Shown here piece after piece: positions 49,031 to 61,278 of a stretch of DNA of 64,000 bases. Location of the stretch: contig NC_134367.1 of the NCBI RefSeq assembly GCF_035582795.1, positions 85,419,062-85,483,061 on the forward strand. Direction: 5' to 3'. Numbering within the stretch: position 1 is the first letter of the stretch; the number at the start of each line of letters is the position of its first letter. A program made the position numbers and the translations under genes. Under the pieces are notes generated by a model. That model ran no database searches. It was not told the DNA's origin and saw only the letters and a program-made list of their open reading frames with translations. Origin of the DNA: Mycteria americana (lineage: Eukaryota > Chordata > Aves > Ciconiiformes > Ciconiidae).

Positions 49031-49560
49031 CCACAGACTGCAGTCCCTTAAGGTTATACCTGCTCCAAGGGGAGCCTTATCTATGAGCCACAGTCTCTCC
49101 AGGGGTATACCTGCTGTGGCATAGACTTACCCACAGCCACAGTCACTTTGAGGTGCACCTGTTCCAGCATGGCCTAACCCATGGGCCACAGTCCCTTCAG
49201 GAGCGAACCTGTTCCAACATGGCCTTACCCATGGCTGCAGTCCCTCCAGGGGTGTACCTGCTCTGTCGTGGGCTTATCCATGGCCACATGCCTTGAGGTG
49301 TTCCAGTATGACCTCATGCACAGCTACAGAGCTGTACCTTCGAGGTACACAGCTCAAGGTGTACAGCTTCGAGGTGTACCTTCTCCAGTGTGGACTTAAT
49401 CCTTGGGCCACAATCCCTTCAGAGGTGTACCTGCTGCAGTACAGACACAGCCACGGATGCTTCGAGATGTGCCTGCTCTGGCATGGGCTTATCCATGGCC
49501 ACAGATGCTTCGGGGTGTCCTGCTCCCATGTGGACTCACCCACAGGTCACAGTCCCTTTG
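49024..49560. repeat. ~50-bp tandem repeat array inside the provirus
   Basis: About nine or ten imperfect units of 48-50 bp with the pattern GACTTACCCATGGGCCACAG then TCCCTTCAGGGGTGTACCTG and CTCCAGCATG. The first units start at 49024, 49074, 49124 and 49172. The array becomes irregular near 49290-49390. The open frames over it on both strands follow from the repeat. Confidence 0.85.
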
Positions 49561-49884
49561 ACTCGAGTTCACACTGGAGTTCCAGCCTGTCCAGTGCAGC
49601 AGCACAGAAACAGCAGCGATGCCCTGGCCATCTGCCAGCCCAGGCACATCACCATTGCTGTATCAAAATGTTCCCAGGCACAGCAGAGTAAGATGATCAG
49701 CAGTACAGCAAGCAGGGAAAGCGAAAAACAGCCACTAATGAGCCCTAGACTCTAATATACAGGAAGGCAAGCAAGCCCCATGGCAAGCACAGGAGCCTGC
49801 CAATTAATAGCTTAACAGCAATAACAGCTTTAAATTTGATCTAGCACATTCCAATCAAACCTTTCATTATCTCAAACCCTTCAA

Positions 49885-49902
49885 GCCCCTCGCTGGATGC
49901 CA
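49885..49902 (-). promoter_or_regulatory. Primer-binding site, tRNA-Lys-like
   Basis: On the element strand TGGCATCCAGCGAGGGGC, 14 of 18 matches to the lysine primer site TGGCGCCCAACGTGGGGC. It sits 8 bp inside the 5' LTR. This fixes the element as minus-strand. Confidence 0.75.
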
Positions 49903-49910
49903 AAAAGGAC

Positions 49911-50482
49911 TGTGATGGTTTAACCCCAGCTGGCAACTAAGCACCACAGAGCCGCTCGCTCACTCCCCTCTGGTGGGAGGGGGGACAGAATCAGAAGAGT
50001 AAAAGTGAAATCACTTGTGGGTTGAGATAAAGACAGTTTAATTGGTAAAGCAGAAGCCACGCATGCCAGCAAAGCAAGGAATTTGTTCACTGCTTCCCAT
50101 GGGCAGGCAGGTGTTCAGCCATCTCCAGGAAAGCAGGGCTCCATCACGGGTAGCAGTTACTTGGGAAGAGAAACACCATCACCCTGAACGTGCCCCCCTT
50201 CCTTCTCCTTCCCCAGCTTTATAAGCTGAGCATGACGCCATATGGTATGGAATATCCCTTTGGTGAGTTGGGGTCAGCTGTCCCAGCTGTGTCCCCTCCC
50301 AGCTCCTTGTGCACCTGGCAGAGCATGGGGAGCTGAAAAGCCCTTGATTTAGTATAAGCATGACTTAGCAACAACTAAGACATCTCCATATTATCAGCAC
50401 TGTTTTCAGCACAAATCCAAAACACAGCCCCATACTAGCTACTATAAACAAAATTAACTCTATCCCAGCCAAAACCAGCACA
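49911..50482 (-). repeat. 5' LTR of the provirus
   Basis: 572 bp. On the element strand it begins TGTGCTGGTTTTGGCTGGGA. A TATA box CTTATAAAG lies at about 50217-50226. The other LTR differs by roughly 10 percent by eye plus small indels, including the region after CTTGATTTAGTATAAGCA. Confidence 0.9.
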
Positions 50483-50487
50483 ATGGG

Positions 50488-51998
50488 GCATCCCCAATGA
50501 AATGTTGACAGTATCCAGTTGCCTTACTAGCTCCATGCACTTCCCTTTGATCTGGGGAGGAATGCAAAATGGATTTGGGGCTGTCCTTTGGAAGCCTACC
50601 ATAAAGGATAGGGTAGTCAGCATGGCCCCAGGTGCTTGCTTGGAAGTAAGTTGTACAGAAACTGTAAACCATACTTCTTCCTGAATCACTACTGAATAAT
50701 GGAGAGCTGCAGCTCAGTCTGGGCAACGCTTCATGCAAGAGACTGCATATTTTTCACTATCTCTAACTGACGGCCTCCCACAGTTCCAAGTCAAGCTGTT
50801 AGCAAGTGGAAAAAAATGTAAATTCTGCCTTATAGTGGTTTAAGTTAGGGTAACAGTGTTGACTTGTGGCCAGACATAGTTGGAAATTGTCAGACAGCAG
50901 AATTGTTTAAACAAGGTCAAAGAAAGTGCATGGCATTTATAAGAATTTAAAGACCCTACTTCTCTAATTTTTGCATATCATGTGTTCTGTCCATGAAGGA
51001 AAAGCAATTAGTTATTCATAACTAATTTCAATATATCTGTAAGTCTTAAGTTTTGGATCAGTTTTGGACAGTAGGGCAGAGCGCCATTAAATGAGGACTT
51101 GGGCTTGTTGCCTGTTTTGACAGAAAAGTGCTTTTCCTTGCCCCTAAGGTCAGCTAGTCCTGATGGCATGGCTATGGTCAGTTGTTAGCCTTAGCTGGGT
51201 AGGGAAGGTGTGGATCTACTGGTCAGACCGGCTGAATATAAGGAGCACTAAGAAGAATTTATTTGGAAAGGTGGAGTCTGTAGTATTTGTAAGCCTGTAC
51301 CTTGGCCAAGGACTGGGACTGACTCCATCTTACAAGAAACTGATGGCAAAGAGGAGTTGACAGACATGGGAAAGGCTTGCCTGTACTGTTTGTTGGGGTG
51401 GGGGCAATTAAACAGCCGGGCAGACCTACTAGTTGGTTTGATCTCTGTATTTTACCTTTGTAAAAGGGTGATTCTTGATTTCAAAGGCAGGTTGTTGGGG
51501 TAAATGTATATTTGTTACTGTAGTAATGAGAGTCACATGAGAACCTGAAATGTGAGGAATATAAAGCAGTGCAAATCTTGTTAGGATGGGATCAGCAAGG
51601 TTGGCTTTGGCCTTTTTGAACTCTGACGTGAAAGAGTATTGGTGTGTTGGGTTTGTTCAGGCTTTGCTTACTGGCCTTCACAGTGCTGTGAAGATGAAGA
51701 TTAAAACTGGAGACGAGATGAGAAAGAAGTAGCTTCTGTCAGAAACAATTAGTGAGAAGTAATGTCTATGGTGTTCATTTTCTCTTTCCTCTGATGTATG
51801 TACAGAAGTAATTTCCTTGACTGAAAATCTTAGTTATTTACAGCTGCATCTTTCAAGTTTTTTTGAGAAAATTCCAGAAACAAGGCCAAATGTGTAACTT
51901 GGAGAATAAATGTGTTCTGTGTACAGCATGAGATAGATATGCAACTTTATGTATCAACATAAAGGTGCTTTTTTTTATTATGAGTTTGCTTCAAAATT
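50488..51998. other. Intergenic
   Basis: Unique-looking non-coding DNA between the provirus and the next CR1. No gene was recognised. Confidence 0.55.
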
Positions 51999-52501
51999 AC
52001 AGAATCACAGAATCACAGAATCGTATACATTGGAAAAGACCTTTAAGATCATCGAGTCCAACTGTAAACCTAACACTACCAAGACCACCACTACACCATG
52101 TCCCTAAGCACCTCATCCAAACGTCCTTTAAATACCTCCAGGGATGGTGACTCAACCAGTTCCCTGGGCAGCCTCTTCCAATGCTTGACAACCCTTTCAG
52201 CGAAGTAAAATTTCCTAAGATCCAGTCTAAACCTCCCCTGGCACAACTTGAGGCCATTTCCTCTCGTCCTGTCACTTGTTACCTGGGAGAAGAGACCGAC
52301 CCCCACCTCTCTACAACCTCCTTTCAGGTAGTTGTAGAGAGCAATAAGGTCTCCCCTCAGCCTCCTTTTCTCCAGGCTAAACAACCCCAGTTCCCTCAGC
52401 TGCTCCTCATAAGACTTCTGCTCCAGACCCTTCACCAGCTTTGTTGCCCTTCTCTGGACACGCTCCAGCACCTCAATGTCTCTCTTGTAGTGGGGGGCCC
52501 A
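51999..52501 (-). mobile_element. CR1 LINE, truncated 3' end
   Basis: Minus-strand CR1 of about 500 bp. The 3' tail carries three ACAGAATC repeats (51999-52023). The body encodes the final RT-ORF residues ([18 protein letters not shown] to LDEVLRDMV) and stops abruptly at the GGGGCCCA point within the RT frame. Confidence 0.94.
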
Positions 52502-52516
52502 TTTAAATTAAATGGG
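52498..52516. repeat. Short inverted repeat at CR1 truncation point
   Basis: CCCATTTAA, one A, then TTAAATGGG: perfect 9-bp arms exactly at the junction of CR1 and flank, with GGGGGGCCC present on both sides. It is likely a by-product of insertion or a small rearrangement. Confidence 0.75.
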
Positions 52517-54538
52517 GGGCCCCTCATTTTAAATTACCCAGTATTTAGCTTGGGAATGCTTTTTATCTCCAAAAATAACCAAAGTTTCATGTTGTTGATG
52601 ACATAAAACACATTTACACAACTAAAAAGTTTCTTAACAGGAAGAGCCAGGATAAGAATAAGAAAGGGGCACCCAAACCCTTACACTAGCACTAATATCT
52701 TGAGTCTAAGCTGAGGGGTTTTCTTCACGTTTGTGCCCAATATATGTGAGCCTCCCCCACTCCTCTCAAGCTTCAGTTCGTTCACGATACCATAAATAGT
52801 TTATTAGATTTTTTTGTCCTAATGTACTTTTGTCTCTACTTTCTCTGAAGCTGAGGAGTTCACCAACTCAAAGGTCTATTAAAAGCCTATTCCCCTCTAA
52901 TCATCAGAAAACACCTACCATCTCGTGGTGAGAGGCGATACTACAGCCCTCTCATGTCTCTCTTGAAAATGCAGCAACGCTGAGGGCAAGTAAGCCCATC
53001 TGTAACTGCAGAGACCCAACAGGGAGATCCAAAGGCAACTGCAATGAGGATGATGGTGTAGCTAAGGCGTGAAGGTGTAGGTTTTCATATATATAATTGT
53101 TTTTCAAAAGGACCCGTGACTTCTGTCTAACTTGTTTGTCCTTTGGCCCTCATACCTAATCTGTATCTTGTTTGCTCTTATGCTTCAGCCTTTTGCTTTA
53201 AAAAGCAGGCATTGCAACAAAAAATAGACTACTTACTAGTTTCTGAAGTAGCAGTAGCATTTTAAGCTTTTGAATGGGTAAGCCCGTTAAAAAAAAAACT
53301 TTTTATTTTGTTCCCTGTGGTTTGTAAGATTTGTGCATTTAGGCTTTAAACTGAAAACTGAAAGATCTGAATGGTCACTGAAGCTAAGTATTGACATATC
53401 AAGGAAGAGTTATGGAAGGCCAGTGATCAACTTGTAACTAATAACAGCTGAACCAGCTAGGCTGTCAACTGAAATTTTAATGTTAGTGTACCAAAAAGTG
53501 GTGACTCATGTCCACTTCAAATCTAAAGCCTTTCAAAGAAGCAAGGGGAATAACTTCCATCAGAAAATGCTGTAATGCACAAACAGCTCCACTAAAGCCA
53601 TGGAAGACACAACAATGTCAGGCATTTGAGATCATATGAAGCCCTTACACATAAAATTTCTGCTGAACAGTACAGTGTGCTAGAGGCTTTACTTCTGTGG
53701 CCTGTAGCACTGTATTAACTAGGGGAAGAAATTACAGTTATTCTGGTACCACACAACAATATAAAAAAGACTAGCTGAGAGGAACTGCCACGGGGCAGGT
53801 TTCTTAATGGGGACTAGTGGCCTACCTTGATTGCCTCACTGTAAAGCTAGATAATGCGTATATCCATCAGCTTCAGGTGAGGACAAACAAACTTGTCATA
53901 ACCCATATTTTTGATCTGTTACCAGCCTGTTAAGGACTCTTGATGAGACCTGCAGAGAGCCATTGAGGTTATTAATACTGAATGGTCACAGTGGTGCATT
54001 AGCATATAAGCGGTATGGACAGTGGGGAGAAGCTTCTGGTTCTGGACAGGATTTTTCTTCCAGGATATTCAGACAGTGATGCATTAAAATATACTACATG
54101 CTGCCATGGAGTGTGTTGTGGAGGCCCAAAAGTGGTGTCATTGACCTAAAAATAAATTGGGCAAATTCATGGTCTGCTTATTCAGTAAGATGGTGCAATT
54201 GTAACCTCTGGCTCAAAGTCCAAAACAGCTGATGGTCACAGCTGAGTGTGTTGTACTGTGTGCTTGCCTCGGTTCTCACTCTGCTCCTCCAGGCAGCTCG
54301 TGATGGCCACTATCTGTAATGGTCGTGGGTACCTGACCCTTTGACTTGATGTGGTACAGCCAGTTTTGTCTCTACCAGACCATAGCTGTCTTGTACCAAC
54401 CTCAAAAGAACAGCAGTACATAGGAAGCTGTTATGGTGCTGTATGCATTAGAAAAAGGACAAATGTAGCCAGTGGGGCAGCCAACCCTACCCCTAGACTA
54501 AAGTCAGCACAACTTTGGGCTTTGGTACATAGGCTAGG
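52517..54538. other. Intergenic
   Basis: Non-coding. No gene, RNA or recognised repeat was seen. Confidence 0.5.
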
Positions 54539-54765
54539 AAGAAAAGTATATCTGACCGTTGGAAAAAGCATATCTGACTGTAGTATATGTATATCTACGG
54601 TCTATCTAAAAGCATATCTAAAAGCATATCTGTATATCTAAAGCATATCATCTAAAAGCATATCATCTAAAGCATATCATCTAAAAGCATATCATGTATA
54701 TCTAAAAGCATATCTGACTGTAGAAAAGTATATCTGACCGTAGGAAAAAGCATATCTGACCGTTG
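54539..54765. repeat. Minisatellite, KAGCATATCT-type units
   Basis: An array of imperfect units built on AAAAGCATATCTGACTGTAG and the shorter AAAGCATATCATCT, over 200 bp. Flanking units end TGACCGTTG or TGACTGTAG and inner units are collapsed to 14-16 bp, giving a nested structure. It is likely length-variable. Confidence 0.88.
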
Positions 54766-57700
54766 AGAAACCGCAAGTAACCTGTTACAGAAAGTGCTGG
54801 ATAGCCTAAAAAGGAAAAGCAGCCTCTTATGCAGAGGGAAGAATGGTGTTTTGAACTGTGGAGAGGAGGAGAGTTGAACAAAAAGGGACCCGTGAGTGGT
54901 TTTGAAATGTGTTTATTTGTGTCAAGTCTAGGGACTTCTCTTTTTTAAGTAGCTCACCATTAATTGGTGGAAATTTTATAATCGGAACTGTGTATAAAAT
55001 ATTGGGCCAAGTAAGTATGACCATGTATGTTGTTACTCTAACTTTAGGCAATGACTTGCTGCCCTGAGAGGTACAGGTTATAGGCTGGGAAGCAAGGACA
55101 GGGGGTCTGCTTAAGAAGTCTCCTTTGAGGAAGTAGGATAGCATGTAATAATGTACTTTGTGGCACTCTGCTGAAAAGTGGGAGGAACAGGAGAGCAGGA
55201 GCAGATAGCCGAATGGCAGCAGATGGCTAAGGCAGCTAGCAGAGCCAGAGCACTGCTGGAGTGACTCACAAAGGACAGAGCAGCTTGTAATGCTGCTGGG
55301 TCTGGTGCAGTTTGGATGCAGCCCTGCTGCCCAGCAGGGAAGGCACCAGCCTCTGCTTTGGAGAAGTGCAGATGTAAGATGAGGTGTTTACTGCAGGAAG
55401 AAAGGAGCAAACATAGCAGCTCCTTTACCAAGAAATTACAGGAGGGCTCAAAATAGTCTGTGGTTGTACTCTTCTTTTTCTATTCAGTGAAGTGGTGTTT
55501 GTGAAGCCACCTGACTGAGTATGTGAGAAGGGGTTAAAAAAAGTGCCTGGTCGTCAGTTTAGTTCAATTTTCCCAGATTTCTGAGTGGGCTTTAACTGTT
55601 ATTAGCATGGCCTGTGTTGCTGTCAGAAGCTTACACTGAAGCATGCTACAATTAAACAGGTGACTGTAACAAACTATCAAATCCAGTTTTGCTGACAACA
55701 GATTCAGCGAGCACAATATTTATCTAAACTAAAAATTCGTTGTCACTATTATTAGACTTAGTCACATAGATCCAAAAGCTCTGTGTAAAATGGTGTTAGA
55801 CACCATCAGTCTGTCCTAATTAGTGGGTTGTGGTCTGACACTGCTGCTCAAGTGTTAAGTCTGCCACTTCTCCAAAGTGGAAAGGGAAAACAGAATGGAA
55901 AGCTAAATCTGGAAAAGATCATGTTTCAGTTTTTAATGAGATGAATCAAAGCAGTTCTCGGTACCCAAGAGGGAATATGTAAGATTTGGAGATCATCTAA
56001 TTATCACTGAAAATAAGCAGGAAGTTCATAAAGGCTGTACTCGGTAGTACTGGATGGGTATGGTAGCAGCTGACGTGCGGTAGCAGCTCCTGCACTGCTG
56101 GTGTATTGTGATTATATTCCTCTCCCAGTTCTTGTAGTTGGGGCAGGAAAGGCAGGTAAAATTCTTAGGGGTAAGAGAGTCCTCCCTCAAATGCTACCTT
56201 TTGGCCAAGAAGAGCTGCTAAATTTGCTTCAGCTGAAATTGTCTGCCTCTGTCTTGACAAAGCACTTCGGTTTCCCCAGCAAGCAAAATTTTGCTGGAAC
56301 ATGGGAAGTCAGACTATGCTGACAGGATAACACACAGCCCCAGCAACGGTTGTACACACGTCAAATTGTAGCTTTAAAAGCAAAAGCCTGAATTAGGACT
56401 TGGGCCATGGAAATAAGGGAAGATTTTGTTATTTGCCATCATGACTGCCATTAGTAAATGGTGCTAAAAATAGCAGTCACAAGAAATCCGCAGGAAAATT
56501 ACAGTCTGTGAACAAAACAACTGCAGTGTAGCGCAAGACGACTCAAGCTGTAACCCAACTGACTCATTGTCAATGGTGCATTAAGTTTGGCAGCTGAAAT
56601 AGGGATTTTCCTGCAAATTTCATAAACTGCCTATGACTCAGCCTTCAAAGAGGTAATCAGCATGTTAATCAAACAGCTGTTCTGCTTCAGTAAAGAACTG
56701 GTGCATACTTTAAATCACTGTATTTCCTCTGGATTGCTTCTTCCCAAAAGCAGAAGAACTCTGAGCCAGAAGTAGTAGTAAGGAGTAAAACTTTATTTTC
56801 TGTGGTTCTTCTAGAAACACTTCCACTTACTGCTCCTCCTTTCAGCATCGCTACTTTTTTATTCTAGCCCTTCAGCATCTTTTCTGTCCCTGTTGTTTGA
56901 CCTGAACGTTCAAACCTGCTTTGAGGTTGCTTTCTAATACTGAGAAGTGAAGGCATTTCATGTACTTCTATCAGGCTCGTTTTATCAAAACTTTCTACTC
57001 TCTAAACTAGAATGCCTGGAACAATAGCTTCAAAGGAAAACTAAGTGGTCGTTCAGGCTCTAGAACCTTTTCTTTATTCTCTTTTTAAAAAGTGCAGTGG
57101 AATTTTGTAGAACAGTTGAATAGCAGGCTTTTTGCTATCACCCGACAGACAATAGTTCTCGGTCCTCTCTCAAAACCATGCATGATTCTAAGGTATCTTG
57201 CCCCAAGCGATCTGCTTTGCTGCTTTTTAATCTGAATAGCTCATTTCTGCAGTTGTCCTCAAAAGAAATGTTATCATACCTTTCTGTGAATGAATCCTCC
57301 AACTCTGGTATAGCTAAGCTGATGTACCCTTTAAAGCAGCAATCCTACAACTATTAGCAGAACTCTAGCAAGTAGGTATGATTTGGTATGGGTTTTTTTT
57401 GTGCTGGTTAATTGTAGAATAGAAGACTGGATGTTATCTAGCTAAAGATATTGAAATGGTCTTTCTGACAAGGATGGCTGAATACCATTCTACACCATGT
57501 GCACTGCTTCGTGCAAGGCAAAGAAATACTGAATGCCTGTAACTGAACAGGACATGGCGATTTAATTTTGTGGGGCTTTTCTATTGCAACCTTTATTTTT
57601 GTGCTCATCTTTCCCCCCATCCAGCATATGAACAGGGGGAGCTTGAAATAGTGCTTCTCTGAAGAGCTTGTTGCTACACATCACGAGCTGTAAAACTACT

Positions 57701-58152
57701 AGGGACTTCATTGCTCTGTCTGCTTACTAGACTGAAACAGCCAAAACCACGCTTAGTGAAGCCGTGAGGGAACGGGCGGCTAAAAGCACAGCCTTGGGGC
57801 TGTGGGTATAAGATTGGGGGTGGGTGTAAGATTTCCAGGTTTCAGAAACGCCACAGTCCTGGAGCAACAAATGACCCAGCTGGCTTGGAAAACTGCATCT
57901 GGGTCTGGTCACAGGAGATGTGTCTTGCTAGGAGGAGACGGAGTTAGAAAGGAAACACAAAGCATAGAGGAAGTGAAGGGTTTGCAGGGGAAGCCTGTGG
58001 TAGCACTTACTTTGGCTTTGATTTGCAAATCAAAGCCCACAGGGCACGTGCTGGAGCAGTGGCTCAGGGGCCTGTGGCATGGCTTGGCCTGTGCCCAGTA
58101 GCGCTCTCCAACAAGTCCTGGGCATGCTGCAGCAGCTGATGCAGGCCGAGAA
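54766..58152. other. Intergenic, EDARADD-LGALS8
   Basis: Non-coding. The longest frame here (55111-55431, minus) contains no recognisable domain. No gene was supported. Confidence 0.5.
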
Positions 58153-58609
58153 ACAGAATCACAGAATCGTATAGGTTGGAAAAGACCTTTAAGATCATCA
58201 AGTCCAACCGTAAACCTAACACTACCAAGACCACCACTGTACCATGTCCCTAAGCACCTCATCCAAACGTCCTTTAAATACCTCCAGGGATGGCGACTCA
58301 ACCACTTCCCTGGGCAGCCTCTTCCAATGCTTGATAACCCTTTCAGTGAAGAAAAATTTCCTAATATCCAGTCTAAACCTCCCCTGGCACAACTTGAGAC
58401 CATTTCCTCTCGTCCTATCACTTGTTACCTGGGAGAAGAGACTGACCCCCACCTCACTACACCCTCCTTTCAGGTAGTTGTAGAGAGCGATGAGGTCTCC
58501 CCTCAGCCTCCTTTTCTCCAGGCTAAACAACCCCAGTTCCCTCAGCCGCTCCTCATCAGACTTGTGCTCCGGACCCTTCACCAGCTTCGTTGCCCTTCTC
58601 TGGACACGC
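58153..58609 (-). mobile_element. CR1 LINE abutting the LGALS8 CpG island
   Basis: Minus-strand CR1 with two ACAGAATC tail units (58153-58168), nearly the same over its length as the copy at 31946. It stops at CTGGACACGC, where G+C-rich island sequence begins at once. It keeps an open RT-C-terminal frame (to 58222). Confidence 0.95.
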
Positions 58610-59250
58610 GTTTCTTCGAAACGGTGCGGTCCCCGCGCAGCCTTCCTCCGCGGCTCACGTCAAACACCCCCGCGGTGCCAGGCGCCCTCCCGGGGCAGCG
58701 GAGCACCCCCCACCCCCCGGCGGAGGCTGGCTGTCCCCGGCCGGGGCCGGGCACGGCGGCGGGGAGCCGCTGCAGAGCTGGGGAGGGGCCGCCCCCTCCG
58801 CCGCGGCTGCCGGCGCGGCCAGGCCCACAGCAGAACCGGGCCGTGGGACGGCGCGCGGGGCTCGCCGTGCGCGGTGACGTTGAGGCGGTCGGAAGCTGTT
58901 GGGCGGGGCCAAGCCGGGCGCGGTGAGGGGCAGCTGGCGGCGGCGGGGGACGATGGCAGTGCCGGCCGGCCTCATCCCGCGGGTCTCCAGGCGCTGCTAG
59001 TCACGGTGGTACGTTGCGCAGATTAAAGAAGGAGCTTCCCGTTAGGGGGGAACCGGAGGGTCAAAGTAGCGACACCGCCCCGCGTGTGGCTGCCTGTGTG
59101 GGAGAAGGGGCTGCTCCCTGGCGGGGCCGAGGCGGGCCCGGCTGACGTGAGGCGCTCTGTGGAGCCGGGGCTTCCTCGGAGGGCGCTAAGGCTGAAGTGG
59201 CCGGGTCCTGTGTCCTTCCAGCGTGTCGTAGTGTTGGGTTTATAGCCGGG
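58610..59250. promoter_or_regulatory. CpG island, presumed LGALS8 promoter and non-coding exon 1
   Basis: Dense CpG and GC-rich sequence starting directly after the CR1. It has a CRE-like TGACGTTG at 58875-58882 and a GC box GGGCGGGGCC at 58901-58910. It lies 2-2.6 kb upstream of the first LGALS8 coding segment on the same strand as expected, so it probably holds the promoter and a 5'UTR exon. The exact start and donor cannot be fixed; GTACGT near 59010 is one candidate donor. Confidence 0.65.
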
Positions 59251-61181
59251 GCGGGGGGCGTTTTGTACTTTAATTGCTTGCAAGTATCCCCGAAGTATCT
59301 CGCTTATTCTCTTTGCGGAAGCCTTGTTTTTCTTGGTGTAAAGTCGAGCTGTGATGATAAAGTCTAACCTGAATTACCCTCGTGAAAGATATTTTCTGCA
59401 TGTCATACAGGGACAGCGTAATAGCTGGTTGTTGGCCTTTCTGCTTTCCTGTTTTTTTATTGAAGAGGTTTTCAGCTGCTTTACAGTGTGTGAGATAACA
59501 GGAAAGCATACGTATCTTTTTCAATTATAAAAGTATAGTCAGGAAACCATAACTTACAGTGTTGCAGGCTTAAGATTTGGTTTAACACATACTGACAGTT
59601 GTTCCTTTGATAGAAGGTTACAGGAGAACCTTGCAGTTGCATGCCCATCTCCTGTTTTGTCAAACAGAGCCTGAACTGCAGCTTTCCCTCGTTGTTGTGA
59701 CCTTTTCGATAAAAACCTAATAAACAAACAAAAAACCCCTCCACCCATCGCTTTGCCACCTGGCCTGCCATGACTGACGGTCAGTTCTGCTCCAGGATCC
59801 TCTTTCAGCAGGGTCTGGCTTGCTGTTGCACACCTGGGGAAGTTCAGTTAGCAGGCTGCTGGACACTGTTGTAGGTGTGGGTTTCATTTTTTTGGGTCCG
59901 CTATTGGACTTTCCAATGCTAAAGTCAGAATTATTGTTTGCTTTGGCCTTGATTTCCTCCTTTTTAAAATGAAAGTAATGAAATTTGCCTGCCTTTGGGC
60001 ATTCCTGTTGTGAATTGATGGTAGTATCCATGATTAGATCAAAGGGGCAAAACAGTTATGCAGCATAGGCAAGTTACGTTCTCTCAATCGCGTTCTAGAC
60101 ACTGGTCTTAAGTAGGACAATTAAGACCCTTCTGGCCCAAATCTCCCACAAGATAAGCCAGATGTTGTAATGGGCCACTCTGTTGTTGAATCATTGCAGA
60201 AGATTAACCCCAGGGCCCTGTGGAGCAGGTCACAGACATTGGGTTTTTGGTTTGGTGGTGGTTTTTTTTGTTGTTGTTGTTCTTTTTTTTTTTTTCTTTT
60301 AATGTTGCTAGCAGTTGTCACACAGTAATGATGCTAGAACCCTCACCTTTGACTTTTTCCCTGTCTGCCTGTCATCACCACACAGTTTGCCTGCTACCTT
60401 AAGTTACTGCTCCAGAATTTTCAAGAAATAATTACTTACTAGTTTCAGTTGGGCCCTGAATTTTGGTCACTTCATTAGAAGATTTGCTAAAGAAATCACA
60501 GTGTAGCTGGGCATACTCACAAGCTGTTGTTTCATTTCTTATTAATGCTGTGCATTTAATGCAAGTTTTACAAACTCCTGTAGTTATTTGTGGAGTTCAG
60601 AGATTGTATGTGTTGGAGGAAGAAACATAAAATACCTTTTGCTTCCCTGCTATGTCTTTGCCTAGTATCTCTTAACTTTATGTAAGATAAAACTGGAAAA
60701 AGCAAGTTCAGCCCCTGGGGCTTGTCTGCCTTGGGAAATCTGGGGATAGCACAGAAAGTGTTAAAGGAAACAGAAATGGTTGGTTCTTTTTCTTGGAAAA
60801 ACTGCTTTTGTACTGCATATCTTTTTCCTGTCTGCAGGCAGGGGTCAGCTGCAAATGGAGAGCTGTTAGGGCCCAGCTGAGGGGCACTGAGTTATCAGTG
60901 TTCCCCAGTACAATGATGATTTTTATGTGGGATTCTGTCTCTGTATACATAATCTCAGGAAGCTGCTGATGACATTGTGTACCTGTGTGCACTGTCCCTT
61001 GTTAGGGTGGCACCTTATTTCTTTAAGCAAACCTTTAATTTTCGTATTTCAAAACACCAGCAAATTTATTGGAAAGATGTTTGCATAATTTCTTGTGCTG
61101 TTTAAAGTTATACCTTGGAGGGTTTCGCTTCATGTAGTGTCACTTTGTTTCTTTCTAATTACAAGTTTTGTTTTTTTGAAG
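59251..61181 (+). other. Presumed LGALS8 intron 1
   Basis: Non-coding sequence with a GT/T-rich tract at 60240-60300. No other element was recognised. Confidence 0.5.
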
Positions 61182-61278
61182 GGAATCCCTCCTTTGGTGC
61201 TGCCTGACCAGTGAGTATTTTAAATACGCTCCAGCAGTGGTCACACAGAACTGACAAACTTAAACTGGAGGAGGGAAG
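61182..61278 (+). other. LGALS8: LGALS8 5'UTR part of the start-codon exon (predicted)
   Basis: Two acceptors are possible upstream of the ATG. TTTTTTTGAAG| ending at 61181 has a good pyrimidine tract. GTCACACAG| ending at 61248 has a poor one. The first is preferred. Confidence 0.5.

Larger units (their letters stand above)
47791..50482 (-). mobile_element. Non-autonomous endogenous retroviral element (provirus lacking gag/pol/env)
   Basis: A complete LTR-internal-LTR structure on the minus strand. The 5' LTR is 49911-50482 and the 3' LTR 47791-48372; both start TG and end CA on the element strand. The 5-bp sequence ATGGG occurs at 47786-47790 and again at 50483-50487, consistent with a target-site duplication. 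A lysine-tRNA-like primer site lies at 49885-49902 and a purine-rich tract at 48373-48390. The internal part is only 1538 bp, made largely of tandem repeats, and shows no protease, reverse transcriptase, integrase or envelope coding. The LTR type is one I associate with dispersed elements in many birds. The lysine-type primer site and 5-bp duplication suggest class II or a related group, but the family needs a database check. Confidence 0.9.

Noticed and set aside
49274-49755. Open frames on both strands within the provirus
   Set aside because: They follow from the ~50-bp repeat and show no retroviral protein features.
58327-59026. Plus-strand frames of 178-199 codons joining CR1 and CpG island
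   Set aside because: Half is CR1 antisense and half GC-rich island. No homology and no reason for translation.
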